Assembly: GCF_954871325.1 (NCBI RefSeq)
Contig: NC_088775.1
Span: 79,833,561-79,897,560 of the forward strand
DNA: 64,000 bases
Origin: Gordionus sp. m RMFG-2023
Taxonomy: Eukaryota > Nematomorpha > Gordioida > Chordodea > Parachordodidae
Direction of reading: 5' to 3'
Part shown: positions 24,760 to 37,804 of the stretch, in pieces
Layout of the letters: every line of letters begins with the position of its first letter
Numbering within the stretch: the stretch's first letter is position 1
Position numbers and translations under genes: made by a program
The notes under the pieces: generated by a model
What the model was told of the DNA's origin: nothing
Seen by the model: the letters and a program-made list of their open reading frames with translations, nothing else
Database searches by the model: none

Positions 24760-27700
24760 TGGTACAGTGGTGCCTTACAGCGTTGATCCAGGCTTTAGAA
24801 GATCAAAAGTCTGATCAAAAGTCAGTCTAATTATACATTGGAACAAGGTAAAAAAAATAATAAAAAAAATATATATAAATTTTTGATAATTTCGGTTCTC
24901 TTATTGATGTTATATAAATTTTGGATCTTGGTATTGGTTTTATTCGTATGTTTATATTTATTTAATTGTTTAAGATTAGTTAAAATTATTTTAATCAAGT
25001 GGTTATTGAGTACACTTTAATGTATATTACGCAAATAAATTTATTAAGTTTAATACTTGAAAATATAAGTATAATTATATTTTTGTTGCTAATTTTAAGT
25101 TTCACGTTAGGTTTAATTATAGGAAGAAATACGACTTACGTTAAGATAGAGATTAAAGAGTTAGAAAATATTAAGAATATATTAAGAGAGGAAGATAAGA
25201 AAAGAAATATAAACAACTTCATACGAACGGATAATTACAGACAGATAAGTTGCTATAGCTGTGGTCAGCCAGGCCATATGTCGCGTGATTGTGATTTAAC
25301 AAAAGATTTGAAATGCGCGAGATGTGGCAGGAATGGCCATTTAGCTATAAGATGTATGTTAAACAATATAATTGTGAGATGTAATATTTGTGGCCAGGAT
25401 GGACACACTCAAGAAAAATGTAACAAATGACTAAGAAAGAAATATTTTGATAATGAATTTAATAATTTTTTTAATGTTGATAATTTAGTAGAAAATAAGA
25501 ATAAATATTTTAATTTTAATAATAAATTTGGTAATAATAGTTCAGGTAAAATTAAGCATTTTAATTTTAATGATAGATTAGATAATTATAATAATTTTGT
25601 TAATGTTAATAATTGTAGTAAAAATAAGTATTTTAATTTTAATAATGATAATGTTGATAATGCTAGTGCAAGTAAGAATAATTATTGTAATAAGAACGAT
25701 AAATTTTGCGATTAACGTTGATAATTATTCAAGCGATATTAATAGAAGTGATATAAAAATAAAAAGTAGAGATTTTGAAATATATAGAATTAAAAAGGCA
25801 ACTAGTGTAGACGTACTAAAGATGGAATTAGAGAATTTTTTAATGAAAAATAGATGCCTAGAGTAAAGATAAACATGGAGGAAGCAGAAATTTGTTTTTT
25901 ATTAGATATAGGAGCAGAAATTAGTTTGATAAGTATAAAGGATTTTATGAGATTTTGGCCAGAGAAAGAATTTGTTACAAAAAAGATAAGAGCCAAACAA
26001 TTGGATGGTAGCATGGTGAAAATTTTAGGGTATTATAGGGTAAGGTTACCAGGAGTTAATAAAAGTATAAATTTGTGGATAACTACGTTGAAGATTGAAC
26101 CGATTTTAGGATGGTATGATATTAGAACGTTAGGTCCAGTTTATAATTGGTGGAAATTTTTCGATACTATCCCTGTAAGTAATGATGAAAATAGTGAAAT
26201 GATAGATTTCGATAGATTTAAGTTACCTATTATAGAGGATAAACAAGAATTAGTTCTCGATATAGAAATCGAACAACAGAATTTATTGATAATAGTGAAA
26301 TAATAAGGAGTGATTTCGATAGATTTAAGTTACCTATTATAGAGGATAAACAAGAATTAGTTCTCGATAAACCTAGAAATCGAACACCAGAATTTTTGAT
26401 TAAATATAGAGTCAAAGACAATAAGATGTCAAGAGATATAAATTCTTTAGAGGTAACACCAGTCGAAAGCAACAAACAGATAATTAAGAAGACAGTAGAA
26501 CAGGAAGAGATTATCGAAAATAAATATAGCCATGAAATAAGTATGATTTTGGATCAGTACTTGGAGGTTTTTAAAGAAGAATTAGGGACTCTTAGAGATT
26601 TTGAAGTAGAACGATTAGAACAAGGTTATCGACCTAAATATTGCAGCACAAGAAGATTGCCGTTTTCGTGGATAGAAGATATAAATAAGGAATTAGACAA
26701 ATGGTTAAAAGAAGGAATTATAAAACCAATAGTGCATAGTGTATGGGCAACACCATTAGTTCCCATAAGAAAACCAGACAACAGTTTAAGACTGTGTATA
26801 GACTATAGAGTATCAGTTAACCCGTGGGTAATAAACGAAAGATATCCATTACCTAGAATAGAACAATTGTTGGCTAATTTAAGAGGAGCAACAATTTTTT
26901 CAAAAATAGATTTTTCGAATGCTTACTTGCAAATAAAGGTAAGTGAGAGAACAAGTAAGATATTAACGATCACAACGCATAGAGGATTATTTGCTTTTTG
27001 TCGTTTACCATTTGGTTTGAAAGTATCGGCTCCAATATTTCAAAGAACAATGGCGGAGTTATTTCAAGGAATAAAGGGAATAATGTATTATTTAGACGAT
27101 GTTTTGATATCTGGTAGAACAGAAGAAGAGCACAATGCTAGGTTAGTTAAAGTGTTAGATATTATATTAGAAAATGGTTTAAAAGTTAATATAAAGAAGA
27201 GTGTTTTTGGAGCAAGAAAAATAAAATATTTAGGACATATTATAAATGGAAATGAAATTACTCCAATTGCAAAGAATATAGATAAGATAATGAGAATGAG
27301 AGCCCCAAATAATAAAACTGAAGTACAGGCGTTTTTAGGAGCAACGAATTATTATCATCGGTTTGTTCAAAATTTTGCAGAAATCGCCTCACCGTTGTAT
27401 GATTTATTAAAGAAAAATAAAAGGTTTGAATGGGGAGAAGCACAGGAGAAAAGTTTCGAAAAATTGAAAATAAAGATGGTAGAGAAACCGATTTTAGATT
27501 GTTTTAATGAGAAATTAGATATGATATTAGCTGTTGATGCATCTAATGAAGTTATAGGAGGAGTTTTGTTACAGATAACCGATAACGTTGAGAAACCGAT
27601 TTTATTTTTATCTAGACGGTTTAGTAGCACTGAGAAAAATTACTCCACGATCGAGAGAGAGGCTCTGGCTGTGAGATTCGGACTGGAAAAGTGCAAAGAA

Positions 27701-29082
27701 TATCTGATAGGAAGAAGGTTTGTCGTATATACAGATCATAAGCCTTTGGTAGATTTATTCAAAAAAGAAAATAAGGAGCTTATGATGTCACCCAGGTTAC
27801 AAAAATGGTTAATTTTAGTTGGTAATTTCGATTTTGAAATAAAATTCAGAGCGGGTAAACAAAATTGTTTACCAGATATATTATCGAGATTGTTTAATAA
27901 AGACATTGTAGACAAGGATACAGTAAGCAATAGTTTAGAATATATAAAAGAGGAAGAAAAATTAAATAGTAAAGTGATAAGGGCTTTGAAGATAGATGCA
28001 AGAGAAGAACCGATAACGTTCGAAAGAATAGAGGAGATGTCCAAAAAAGATGAAGAATTAATAAGAATTATAACTTGTTTGAAGGGAGAAGCAGAATGGA
28101 AAAGTGAAGACAAAGCTTTTAAAAATATAAGGAATGAATTAAATATAGAAGACAATTGTTTATTGAGAGGATATCGATTAGTGATACCGATTAAGTTAAG
28201 AAAAGATACATTAGCCGTATTACATTCAGGACATCAAGGCATAGAAAGAATGAAGAATAAAGCAAGAGAATATATTTGGTGGCCTAAGATGAATAGTGAA
28301 ATTGAAGAATTAGCTAGAAGCTGCGAGACATGTAACATGTGGGCTAATGTACCACCAAGGAAAAAGCAGATAAATGGCCAGAAACGGACACTCCATGTAA
28401 AAGAATACATGTAGATTTTCTAGAATATGAAAAAAGAAGATATTTTATTATGGTAGATGCTGGATCGAAATGGATAGATTGTCAACAGGTTTCGGGTTTA
28501 ACGACGAAGATAGCGTTGACTAAAATAAAAGATCTTGCAGGTAAATATGGATTAATGGAAACTTTAGTTTCGGATGGAGGCCCAGCATTTAAAGGTAGAG
28601 TTTTTAATCAATTTTGTGATAGGTGGAATATTAAACATGTAGTATCGCCACCACATTACCCGAGAAGTAATGGGCAAGCCGAGAGAATGGTAGCTATTGT
28701 TAAAAGCTGGCTAAAAAAAGAAAAATATGGAGAGGGAAAATGGTGGTTGTTATTATTAGCATATAATAATACGAAGACGAGCAAAGGAAATTCACCATCA
28801 GAAATGTTTTTAGATAGAAAAACAAGAACGGAATTAGATTTTTTGAAAGAAAGAATAAAGCAAAAGGAGGATACATATGATGATAAATTTAAAGTTGGAA
28901 GTCTAGTATGGATTCTACTGTTTGAGGGTCCAGTTAAATGGGGGAGGGGTATAATAAGTAAGAATATAGGAAAAAAGAAAGTAGAAGTAGAGATTGAAGG
29001 GCAAAAAGGCACGTTTACTAGACACGTAAAACAAGTCAGACTGAGAAGCTTAGGGCAAATAAAAGATATGGGAGATAATTAG
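24760..29082 (+). mobile_element. Ty3/gypsy retrotransposon, broken, fairly young
   Basis: A fossil copy in gypsy order. A possible primer-binding site (tggtacagtggtgcc) is near 24760. A gag-like region with three CCHC knuckles spans about 25.0-25.43 kb, protease is near 25.9 kb, reverse transcriptase (LDDV box) near 26.7-27.3 kb, RNase H near 27.5-27.9 kb, the integrase H2C2 finger near 28.2 kb and the integrase core near 28.45-28.8 kb, with a tail to 29.08 kb. Long parts remain open, so the insertion is not ancient, but there are a few breaks. I could not recognise the long terminal repeats. The gag-like region starts with a hydrophobic segment, which is unusual for the family. Confidence 0.85.
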
Positions 29083-29560
29083 AAGAAATAAATTGATGAT
29101 AGACATTATTATGAGAATCATATTGATGATATACTTAATTATGAGAATCAATTGTTAAAGAGATGAATTGAGGATAGTCATAATTATGAGAATCATAGTG
29201 ATGATAGACAAAATGATGAGAATCATAATTTATCAGGGGATACAATTAGAAGAAATAAATTGATGATAGACATTATTATGAGATATTGATGATAAACTTA
29301 ATTATGAGAATCAATTGTTAAAGAGATGAATTGAGGATAGACATAATTATGAGAATCACATTGATGATAGAAATAATAACGATGAGAATCATAATTTATC
29401 AGGGGATACAAGTAAAAGAAGATAAATTGATGATAGACCTAATTTGAGAATCATATCGTCAGATGAAAGAAAATTGATGATAGACATAATTAGGAGAATC
29501 ATAATTTCAAGAGATCAATGAGGAAAACAATCAGTCTCAATGAAATAGATTTAATGATAG
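29080..29560. repeat. ~166-bp tandem repeat after the gypsy pol region
   Basis: Blocks starting agaagaaataaattgatgat and ending ttatcaggggataca occur at 29080 and 29247, with a shorter third block from about 29413. Inside each, gatgatagac ... atgagaatcat repeats at a shorter period. It may belong to the 3' end of the preceding element. Confidence 0.8.
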
Positions 29561-29639
29561 ACCTAAAGGAGGGTTTAGACGGTAAAGAAATTAGCAGGGA
29601 ATAGTAGATCATTAGAAGATTATAAAAGATATATATATG

Positions 29640-29935
29640 CTTATAGTAATTTTATAGATGGCATCATATGTCAGAGTAGGAAACAAGATTATCAAAATGG
29701 AAATCAGGGAAGCAGATGGATCGGCTGAGTCAAACAGATGGATCGAAGCAGCAAGGGCCGAAGCACAACGAAGATACGGAGAGTTACTGCAGGAAAGACC
29801 CAGAAATCAAAGGATAGAACGAAGAATGGAGCCATATTGGGTTCGGAAGATTAGAATGTTGGGCGTGCGGCGGAATGCATAAATTAAGATTTTGTCCTAC
29901 GACAGTACCGTTATCTGAGACAATGTAACGAAGTA
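29640..29935 (+). mobile_element. gag-like fragment of a second retroelement, broken
   Basis: A fossil fragment that is clearly less AT-rich than its surroundings. It encodes a charged protein start (MASYVRVGNK) and a single zinc knuckle of the type CWACGGMHKLRFC. It directly abuts the minus-strand remnant that follows, so it is probably the remains of another insertion. Confidence 0.5.
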
Positions 29936-32800
29936 AACCAAATCTAGCGAAATAATTACGCAGATTATTTATTACACTCGTCGAATTAATATGTGTAAAA
30001 ATTGCAACTTCAACCCATTTGGTGAAAGCGTCTACGCAAATTAACCAATACTTCCAGACACGGGGCCTGTCAAATCAATGTGTATTCGTTCCCAAGGTCG
30101 GGTAGGAATATTCCAATTGTATAACGGTACTTCTCTGGCTCGCGATCTTCCTTCCTGACAACTCTTGCAGTTTTGATAAATTCTTCAACATCTCGATCAA
30201 GATTTCCAGAAGACATAGTATCTGCATGGATGTCCTTGATGGATAACATTCAAAACCTCTTTTTTAGGTTATAGGAATAATGATTCTATCATTATAAAAT
30301 AATAGACCTTCTTCGAAAGAAATATTATCTTTAATTAAGATGAATTTTTTTAAACTTTCCAAATAATTATTCATATTATCAATATGCCAATGATTTTTTA
30401 TTAATTTAATGATCTCTTTTAGATTTATATTATTGATCGTTTCACTTATAACTTTACTTCGAGTGAACGATAAATCTTCTATTAAATCGATCTTTACTTC
30501 TCTAATTTCATTTTCAATTTTTTTTAACTTCATTAATTTTTTCTCTCTCTACCCCCAAACGGGACAGAGCGTCGGCGCATCTGTTTTGATTATCCGGCCT
30601 ATGAATTATCTCATAATCGTAATTTAAAAGCTTCGTGGCCCACCGTATTAAACAGTTATTTGTTATTTTATTTAGGTCTCTTTTATCACCTAAGATATAT
30701 TTTAAAGGTTTATGATCTGTAACCAAAATAAAATGTCTTCCATAAATATATTGATGAAACTTCTCGGTAGCGAAATCGCCGAAGCCTTCCGATCAATGGT
30801 GGCGCAATTCTTTTCAGCCTCCGAAAGTGTCCTCGATGCGTAATCAATTGGTTTCTCCTGACCAATAAGAAATCAGTGTGCAATAACAGCTCCTAGACCA
30901 TCTTCGGAAGCGTCACAAGAAATCACGACAGGAATATCGGCTGAATAAGGAATTATTGTCTTCTTTTAATAATATTTTTTTTACTCTATTAAATATTTCA
31001 TCTTCTTTAGCTGACCAAAACCAACTCACATTTTTACTCGTTAGTCGGTGTAAAGGCGCACAAATAGAATGTAAATTTTTAATAAACGATTCATGATAAT
31101 TTACCATTCGCAAAAACGAACGTAATTCTTTAACATTAGACGGTGTTTTACAGTTTTTTTATAGCATTAATCTTATCTTCTGTCGGGTGAATTCCGAATT
31201 CATCAATAACATGGCCTAAATAAGTAAATGACTTTTCTCCAATTTTAATTTTATTATCGGTCGTCGTTGTCAGTCCAGCCTTATCAAATTTTCTTAATAC
31301 TTCTTCTAGATTAACTATATGATCAAAATTATTCTCGCCTGCAATAATTACATCGTCTAAAAATACATTAACCATAGGAATTCCCTTTAATAAGTTTTGC
31401 ATAAAACGTTGAAATATTATCGGAGTGCTAGTCAACCCAAAAGGAATTCTTTGATATCGGTAATAACCGACATGAGTTAAAATTACTAAAAGGTCTCTAC
31501 ATTCTGGACTAACTCCGAATTGTAAAAATGCATCTCTTAAATCTATCGTTGAAAATATTTTACCACCCGCAATCCTATTTGTCAGGTCGACGAAAGTTGG
31601 TAATAAATCGTTATCTATCGCTAAATATTTGTTGATTGTTAAACGAAAATCTCCGCATATCCGCACGGCATCGGATTTCTTTAAAATATTAACCGTTGGC
31701 GTAGCCTAAGTAATTGGAATCTTTGTTGGATCCACCTTATCGATAACGCCTTCATCTAAAAGTCTGTCCAACTCAGCTTCAACTGTTCGACGCAACGAAA
31801 ATGGAATTCTTCTAGATGGCAGCGCAATTGGCACTGTATTTGGTTGTATCTTGATGACGGCTTCCTGTAATTTTATTTGTCCTAATTTTTTTTAAAAACT
31901 TGCGGAAATTTTGAAACAATAGTATTTAAACTGGAATCTTTCATATTTATATTATTAATACGAACTTCTTCAGGAAGTTTTATATCAAATTCTTTAAGAA
32001 AGGGCATTCCAAAAAAGGAAATTCTCACCCTTAACTACCCAAATAGGTAAAAATTTTGAAATATTTTTTACTTCGACTTTAAACATTTACCCAATACTTC
32101 GATTTTGATATGGTTATATCCTACTACTTTATGATAATGGTGGTTTGCCTATGCGACTCCAGGTAATCTCATCTGTCACACTACACGCCGCGCCAGTATC
32201 AAATTCCATAGTAAGCTGCAGCCCATTTATCTTCGCATCGATTTAGCTTTATTAGCAAAAGACAGGCAAGGTGTCCGTGGTAAAATTATTTGTATAGCAT
32301 GCGTTCCTCTTTCGCTATGTGGTTTGCTTTTCTGCACCTAAAGCATATTATTTTTTTTGACTGAAATTAGGGGTAAAGCTTGGTTTATAAAAATTATGGT
32401 TGAATTTGTTTTCATTATAATAATTACTATTATTGAATTTGTTTACGTTGTTATAATTATTCCTAAAATAAGTATTTATGGAACCATGCATAGGCTTATT
32501 TTTAATTATTTTATTAACTTCTGCCAGGGTTCCCTTCTCCAATGAAGGCAGCGCGATAGCTAGACGCACAGTATCTTCAAAAGTAATATTTCCTTCGGCA
32601 TATTTTGACCTAAGTTCTTTGTCCAGCTCATGTAACCCTACTCCTAAGATGAAAATATCTCTTAAGAGTTCATCAACGGTTGAAAATTACATAAAGAGCA
32701 AATGCTTTTTAATTTGATTGAAAAATCGATAATAGTTTCACCGCCTCTTTTTAAGGTATAAAAATTGTTTCAATGTAGAAAAATACTCGAGACATCCTTA
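29936..32800 (-). mobile_element. second Ty3/gypsy remnant, heavily broken
   Basis: A fossil on the minus strand. Part of the integrase core is near 30.0-30.15 kb, RNase H near 30.5-30.75 kb, reverse transcriptase (LDDV box) near 31.15-31.7 kb, a knuckle-like region near 32.3 kb and gag near 32.35-32.8 kb. Many breaks, probably ten or more, indicate an older insertion than the 24.8-29.1 kb copy. It faces the opposite way and belongs to a different lineage. No terminal repeats were recognised. Confidence 0.75.
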
Positions 32801-33074
32801 AATATTTTTTCTAAATTCTCGAGTAAAATTGAATAATTTATGTTATCTAAGTTATTAGGAAAGTAAAAAATTTTAATTTTAATTAAATTATCAGTGCTTA
32901 TATAGGCTATTTTTATAAATTTATTTTTTTATCGCTCTATTATATTGTATTTATAATTATATTATCAAAATAAAACTATTATTTTTTATCATGGCTAATA
33001 TATTGTGTTGAAAAATATAAGGCATTTATTTATATTAAATTAAATTTAAAAAAAAATTTATCATAAAATTTTGA

Positions 33075-33196
33075 ACGTATGAACGCGTTCATGAACTTGA
33101 ACGCGTTCCTTTTTTTGAATTTGAAAGTGAACGCGTTCGATTTTTGTCAATGAACGTTGAACGCGTTCGATTTTTTTAAAAATGTTTACAGCACTA
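33075..33196. repeat. hAT-like end with four GAACGCGTTC palindromes
   Basis: The perfect palindrome gaacgcgttc occurs at 33081, 33099, 33129 and 33159. It is followed at 33184 by gtttacagcacta, the reverse complement of TAGTGCTGTAAAC, a hAT-type terminus. This looks like a transposon end with subterminal binding sites. The other end was not located. Confidence 0.5.
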
Positions 33197-34556
33197 CAAA
33201 AATTGTGTCTTTAAATCTTCATCTAGTAAGCATTATTTTTTTTTTATTAAGAAATATTAGTTTGGCTTAATTTTATAAGCTTCTAAAGAAAAAACATCCC
33301 AAGTCATCGGGCCGTGCCTTGGTTTGTCTTATTATAAAACAATCGTCTTATAGCTATTTAACGTAAAAAATCAGGCGAAGAATAAATAGTTTCATATTTT
33401 TACTGATCAACCTTAAAAATTGACATCTTCTGGCGGCCTCGTAAACAAATTTCCCACTTAGTCTTTTGACCAGTCCACCCGTGATAATACTATATTTTTA
33501 ATCCTTTTATATTCACTGTATAACAATTTTTTACTGAGTAAATATCTTGTGAGCATTTTAATTGCTGTTTTTAAAGATTGAAATAATTTCTTCCTAATAA
33601 ACGTTGCATGGAAAATTAACAATTTAACATAAAAATAAATGGTGTTGCGAAATTAAATTATTTTTTCAGGAATTTATATTGTTATTAGTTGAATTAAAAT
33701 TAGATATCAAAAAGAAATCATCGCGTGCGAAAAATTAATTTAAATAAAAATACATCATAATGAAAACGAAATGAAAGATTTATGGAAATTTTTTTAATTT
33801 ATATTTGTACATTATTTAATTGGTATTATCGGCTAAATTAAATTTGTTACCACATTTAATAAAATACAATATAAATAAATTCTTTTGTTATCGTAATTTT
33901 AAAAAATCGGAATATTATATATAACATATATTATAACCAAATATAAATAAACCTGTGCGTCGATGAAACTGCGGTCGGTGCGAGTTTCAAAAACCTAATC
34001 GAAGGTCCGCGGCGAGTCAATTTTTACGCCGTCAACATAGGCGACGTAGATTAGCGTTCCGTTATAAATATTTCATAACATATATTTTTTGAATAAAATT
34101 AATTCTTTAAAGAAAAATTAAATGAAAATATACACTACTCTATAGATATCTCGGCATACTCTTAAATCTTTATTGAAGAGAAAACTCATTATAAATTCAA
34201 AATAGCCTTGTAATTTTATAATTATCATGTACAAAAATAATTTTATTTAAATTCCCCAGACATATTAATTATCTTCTTGAATTTAACGTCAACCGAGCAG
34301 TATAAAAAACTATTTCACTAAATGTGCTAGTTGTCGGAACACAAAAAATTCTTCTTAGCTGGCGTGGAAAGACTAGGAACGATCCTCTTTACTCTCCAGA
34401 AATTTAGAAATTCTATCATGTGAATGGAGTTTTCAGACAAGAATATGACATTCTTGTTCTAACTTAAAGTGAAATCACAATTTGTACTTTTTATTAAATT
34501 TTTGTCAAATAATTTGAATTTAATAATTCCTCTTGATTCTCAAACGATATATTTAC
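33197..34556. other. AT-rich interval with one GC-richer island
   Basis: No gene recognised. The only stretch that stands out is 33953-34065, which is much richer in G+C than its flanks and open in frames on both strands for about 30 codons. Confidence 0.4.
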
Positions 34557-35517
34557 CAGAGACCTGCAGGCCCGGCCCTAAGCCTGGCCGTATTTAAATT
34601 TTTAAAATATACCCGGGCCGGGCCTGAAATTATTTTTTTTTAAATACCCGGGCCGGGCCGTAATATTTTTTAAAAGTTTATACAACATGAATTATTATAT
34701 TTGTCAATTAGATATGGTTATAATGATTATATATAGTTATGATTAATATAATTTTTGGTGAAATTTAACACTAGGTAACACTCATAGTATCTATTACATA
34801 ATAAAATTATAGTTTTCCTGCCATGGAATAAATACGCAAAGGATTAAATACATTATTATAAAATATATAATATATGTTATATTTTTTATTAATTAAAATA
34901 TCATTTTTATTTTTTTTATAAATACATAGTATATTCTCAAAATATTATTTACACAAATTTTTTATAATATCAATTTGTAATATACTAAATATCTGTTTAG
35001 ATTTTAAAAAAATAGTGTTGTTAAACTGCTCGTTTTGAGCCGATTTTTAAAAACGGCTAACTCAGTTTTTTATCCAGAAAAATATTATGCAAGCCAGAAA
35101 ATTTTGCTCATAGAAGGAGCAAAGGTCTAGCTAGACATATAGTATCGAAATTTCGAGGCTTAGTCAATATTTTTCTGGCAAAAATATTGAGTTAACCGTT
35201 TTTAAAAATCGGCTCAAAACGAACCGTTTAACAACATTAGCTAATATACTAGCTTATTAAATGATAATACTCGCCGAAAAATATGATAAAATACGAAATA
35301 ATCAATTTTTTGTATATACCAGGTCGATTATAATTTTAAAAAATTCCGAGCCGGGCCTAAAAAAATTTTTTAAAAAAAAATCCAGGCCGGGCCGGGGTAC
35401 CCAAATTTTTTTTAAATATCCGGGGCCGGGCCTAAATTTTTTAAACCCGAGCCGGACCGAGCCAAAATTTTTTTAATCTGGGCCGGGCCGTAAAAATGGT
35501 ACCTCTGCAGGTCTCTG
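34557..35517. mobile_element. GGCCCGG short element with perfect 8-bp target duplication
   Basis: The ends are cagagacctgcaggcc and ctgcaggtctctg, inverted. ATATTTAC flanks both sides (34549-34556 and 35518-35525). The arms carry repeated ccgggccgggcc blocks spaced by runs of A or T. A MITE sits inside at 35013-35239. No coding capacity. The 8-bp duplication points to hAT mobilisation. Confidence 0.85.
35013..35239. mobile_element. MITE nested in the GGCCCGG element
   Basis: tagtgttgttaaactgctcg at the left and gaaccgtttaacaacatta at the right, with long inverted arms (gccgatttttaaaaacggctaactca). No target duplication was recognised. Confidence 0.8.
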
Positions 35518-36119
35518 ATATTTACCCTATATCGTCATAACTATATGTTTAAAATTTTTTATATTAAATTCCGACGCTGAATAATTTTGTTCTATTATAC
35601 GTTGACATAATTTTCAAATTTTAAAATCTTGGGTCTGGAAGAGAAACCAACACCTAAATTATTTTTGAAAAAACATACTAATATATTATTACTTGCAGAT
35701 CACAAACTGGCAATCGTAACATAAGTTTTTTTAGCATATTTTCCTATAAGTAAATGATTTCTGAATTATCATTAGCAATTAATATTAATTGACCGACTTG
35801 CTAGCTCTGATTATATTAAATACTTAAAAATTTTCTTATTTTTATAAAATCTTGTTAGGTTACTTTTCACAAGAATCTTCATTCAGACCTTATCAAATTT
35901 TTTTTATTTTTCAGAATTAAATGTACTTTCATAAATTTTTTATACAAATTAAAATGTGTAAAAATATGAATTAACAAAACTTCCATATTATTGTAACTAT
36001 GAAAACCGAATAGTTAAGAAAACTCTTGTAGAATCCATCACAGAAACGAGGGGCATTTTATTCTAAATTTAATAGTATCACCGCTGATGGCGATATCCTT
36101 TAAATAATTTACTAAGATA

Positions 36120-37804
36120 GGGGAGACCGGGAGTTGTTGGGACACTTATCGTTCAAAACTGAATAATTTTAATAATATTCGACTAATCTGAATAAGTAAA
36201 ACATCTTCTAAATCCCAAAAATAAATGCTATTTGAAATAATTTCTATATATTCTATAATGACTATATTTTTAGAAAATTGAATTCAAAAAAATTTTTTTG
36301 TTTTAACCTTGGCAGACATATGTGATAGTTGAGACACTCATGAAATAGCGGTTAAATAAATTAAAAAATTTAAAATCAGTATTCCAGTAAGGCTAGAAAA
36401 GATTATAACAAATTTGATTTCATTGATAATATTGTAATTTATAACAAATAACTGTATAAAAAAATTTTAACAAAATTTATTTTGGTAAAAAAAAACTTCC
36501 GTGACCCTAATTTTTTTATTTTTTGTGACATATAATATTTTCATTTAAAAAAATTATATGGATAAGATCTAAATATACTAGATTTTAATTTAATATTTTA
36601 TATGACTGATTAAGGTAAAACTATATTGCACTCCTTTATAGGCTTAATAAAATAAATTTTTATTAACTGTATTATACTGTTCTATGTGTTATATTTAAAA
36701 TATAATATTATTATAATGTTCTATATCACTTAATATAAATAATAATTCTATAAACAAGTTATTTGTATCTTTCAGAAAAATATTATTATAAATTTAGTTT
36801 ATAAATAATGACAATAATTTAAATGAAGAGAGATTTTTAATATCACAATAAAAATCTTATGAACAAGTTAATAATTTTTAAGCATAAAATAAGTATCCTA
36901 ATTATTATTAATTTTGTTTTTTAATATTGACTTTATTTTAAATGATGAGAAATGGGATATCACAATGAAAATCTTTAAATAAGTTAAAAAATTTCTAAGT
37001 ATGAAAGGAACATTTTATTGATGTTATTTTAAATGGTGATATATTCCAGGATAAAAGAATAAATAAATTTCATTAAGCCTATAAAGAATTGGAATATAAT
37101 TTTACATTAATCATTAAATTAAAATCTAGTAGCTTCATTTACCTTTTTGTTGGTCAATCGAAACAATTTTTTAGATGTTTTTATTATCTAATTAGCAATA
37201 TTAATTTCCTCCACTCTATTAAAAACACATTTCTGATATGGATATTCCTTTGTAGGTAATGTTATATTTTTCACTCTCCTCTTTTTTGATAATTGTTGTG
37301 TTTGATTTCGCAATGCCTAAAAAACATATATAATAAATCTTACCTGAAGTAAGTCTGATATAAATTTAATCTTATCCTTTTTAATGTAATTCCGCATAAC
37401 TAGATGAAAAAAAGAGCTAAAATGGCATATCCCAACTATGCTATGGCCAACTATTACCGGGTCCACTAACTTTATAAATATCGTTTAAAATCATATTAAG
37501 GTATGTTTATTGATTCTAAAAGTTTGTTATATTAAAAAATAGGATTTAATTCCTAAAATTTATTTATTAAGATTTAAAAAGGTCTATTTATAAATATAAA
37601 AGATAAAGTTTGCAATTATATTTTATGCCAAAACACATTTTCTTCTGTAAAAATTAAAATACTAAATATATTTCAAATCATTTTTTAGCCAATCATGTAT
37701 GACGTAATTATCTATGTTAGGCTCTAATCTCCAGCCTTATAAAATATTAGCTCAAATTATAATTGGAGTGACCTAAAGTTCCCCTGTACATCCCCGGTCT
37801 CCCC
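36120..37804. mobile_element. TA-flanked DNA transposon with GGGGAGACCGGG ends
   Basis: The inverted ends are ggggagaccggg and cccggtctcccc, each bordered by TA (36118-36119 and 37805-37806). That fits the Tc1/mariner-pogo superfamily. 1685 bp, AT-rich, with no transposase I can recognise on either strand. Probably nonautonomous or decayed. Confidence 0.75.
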
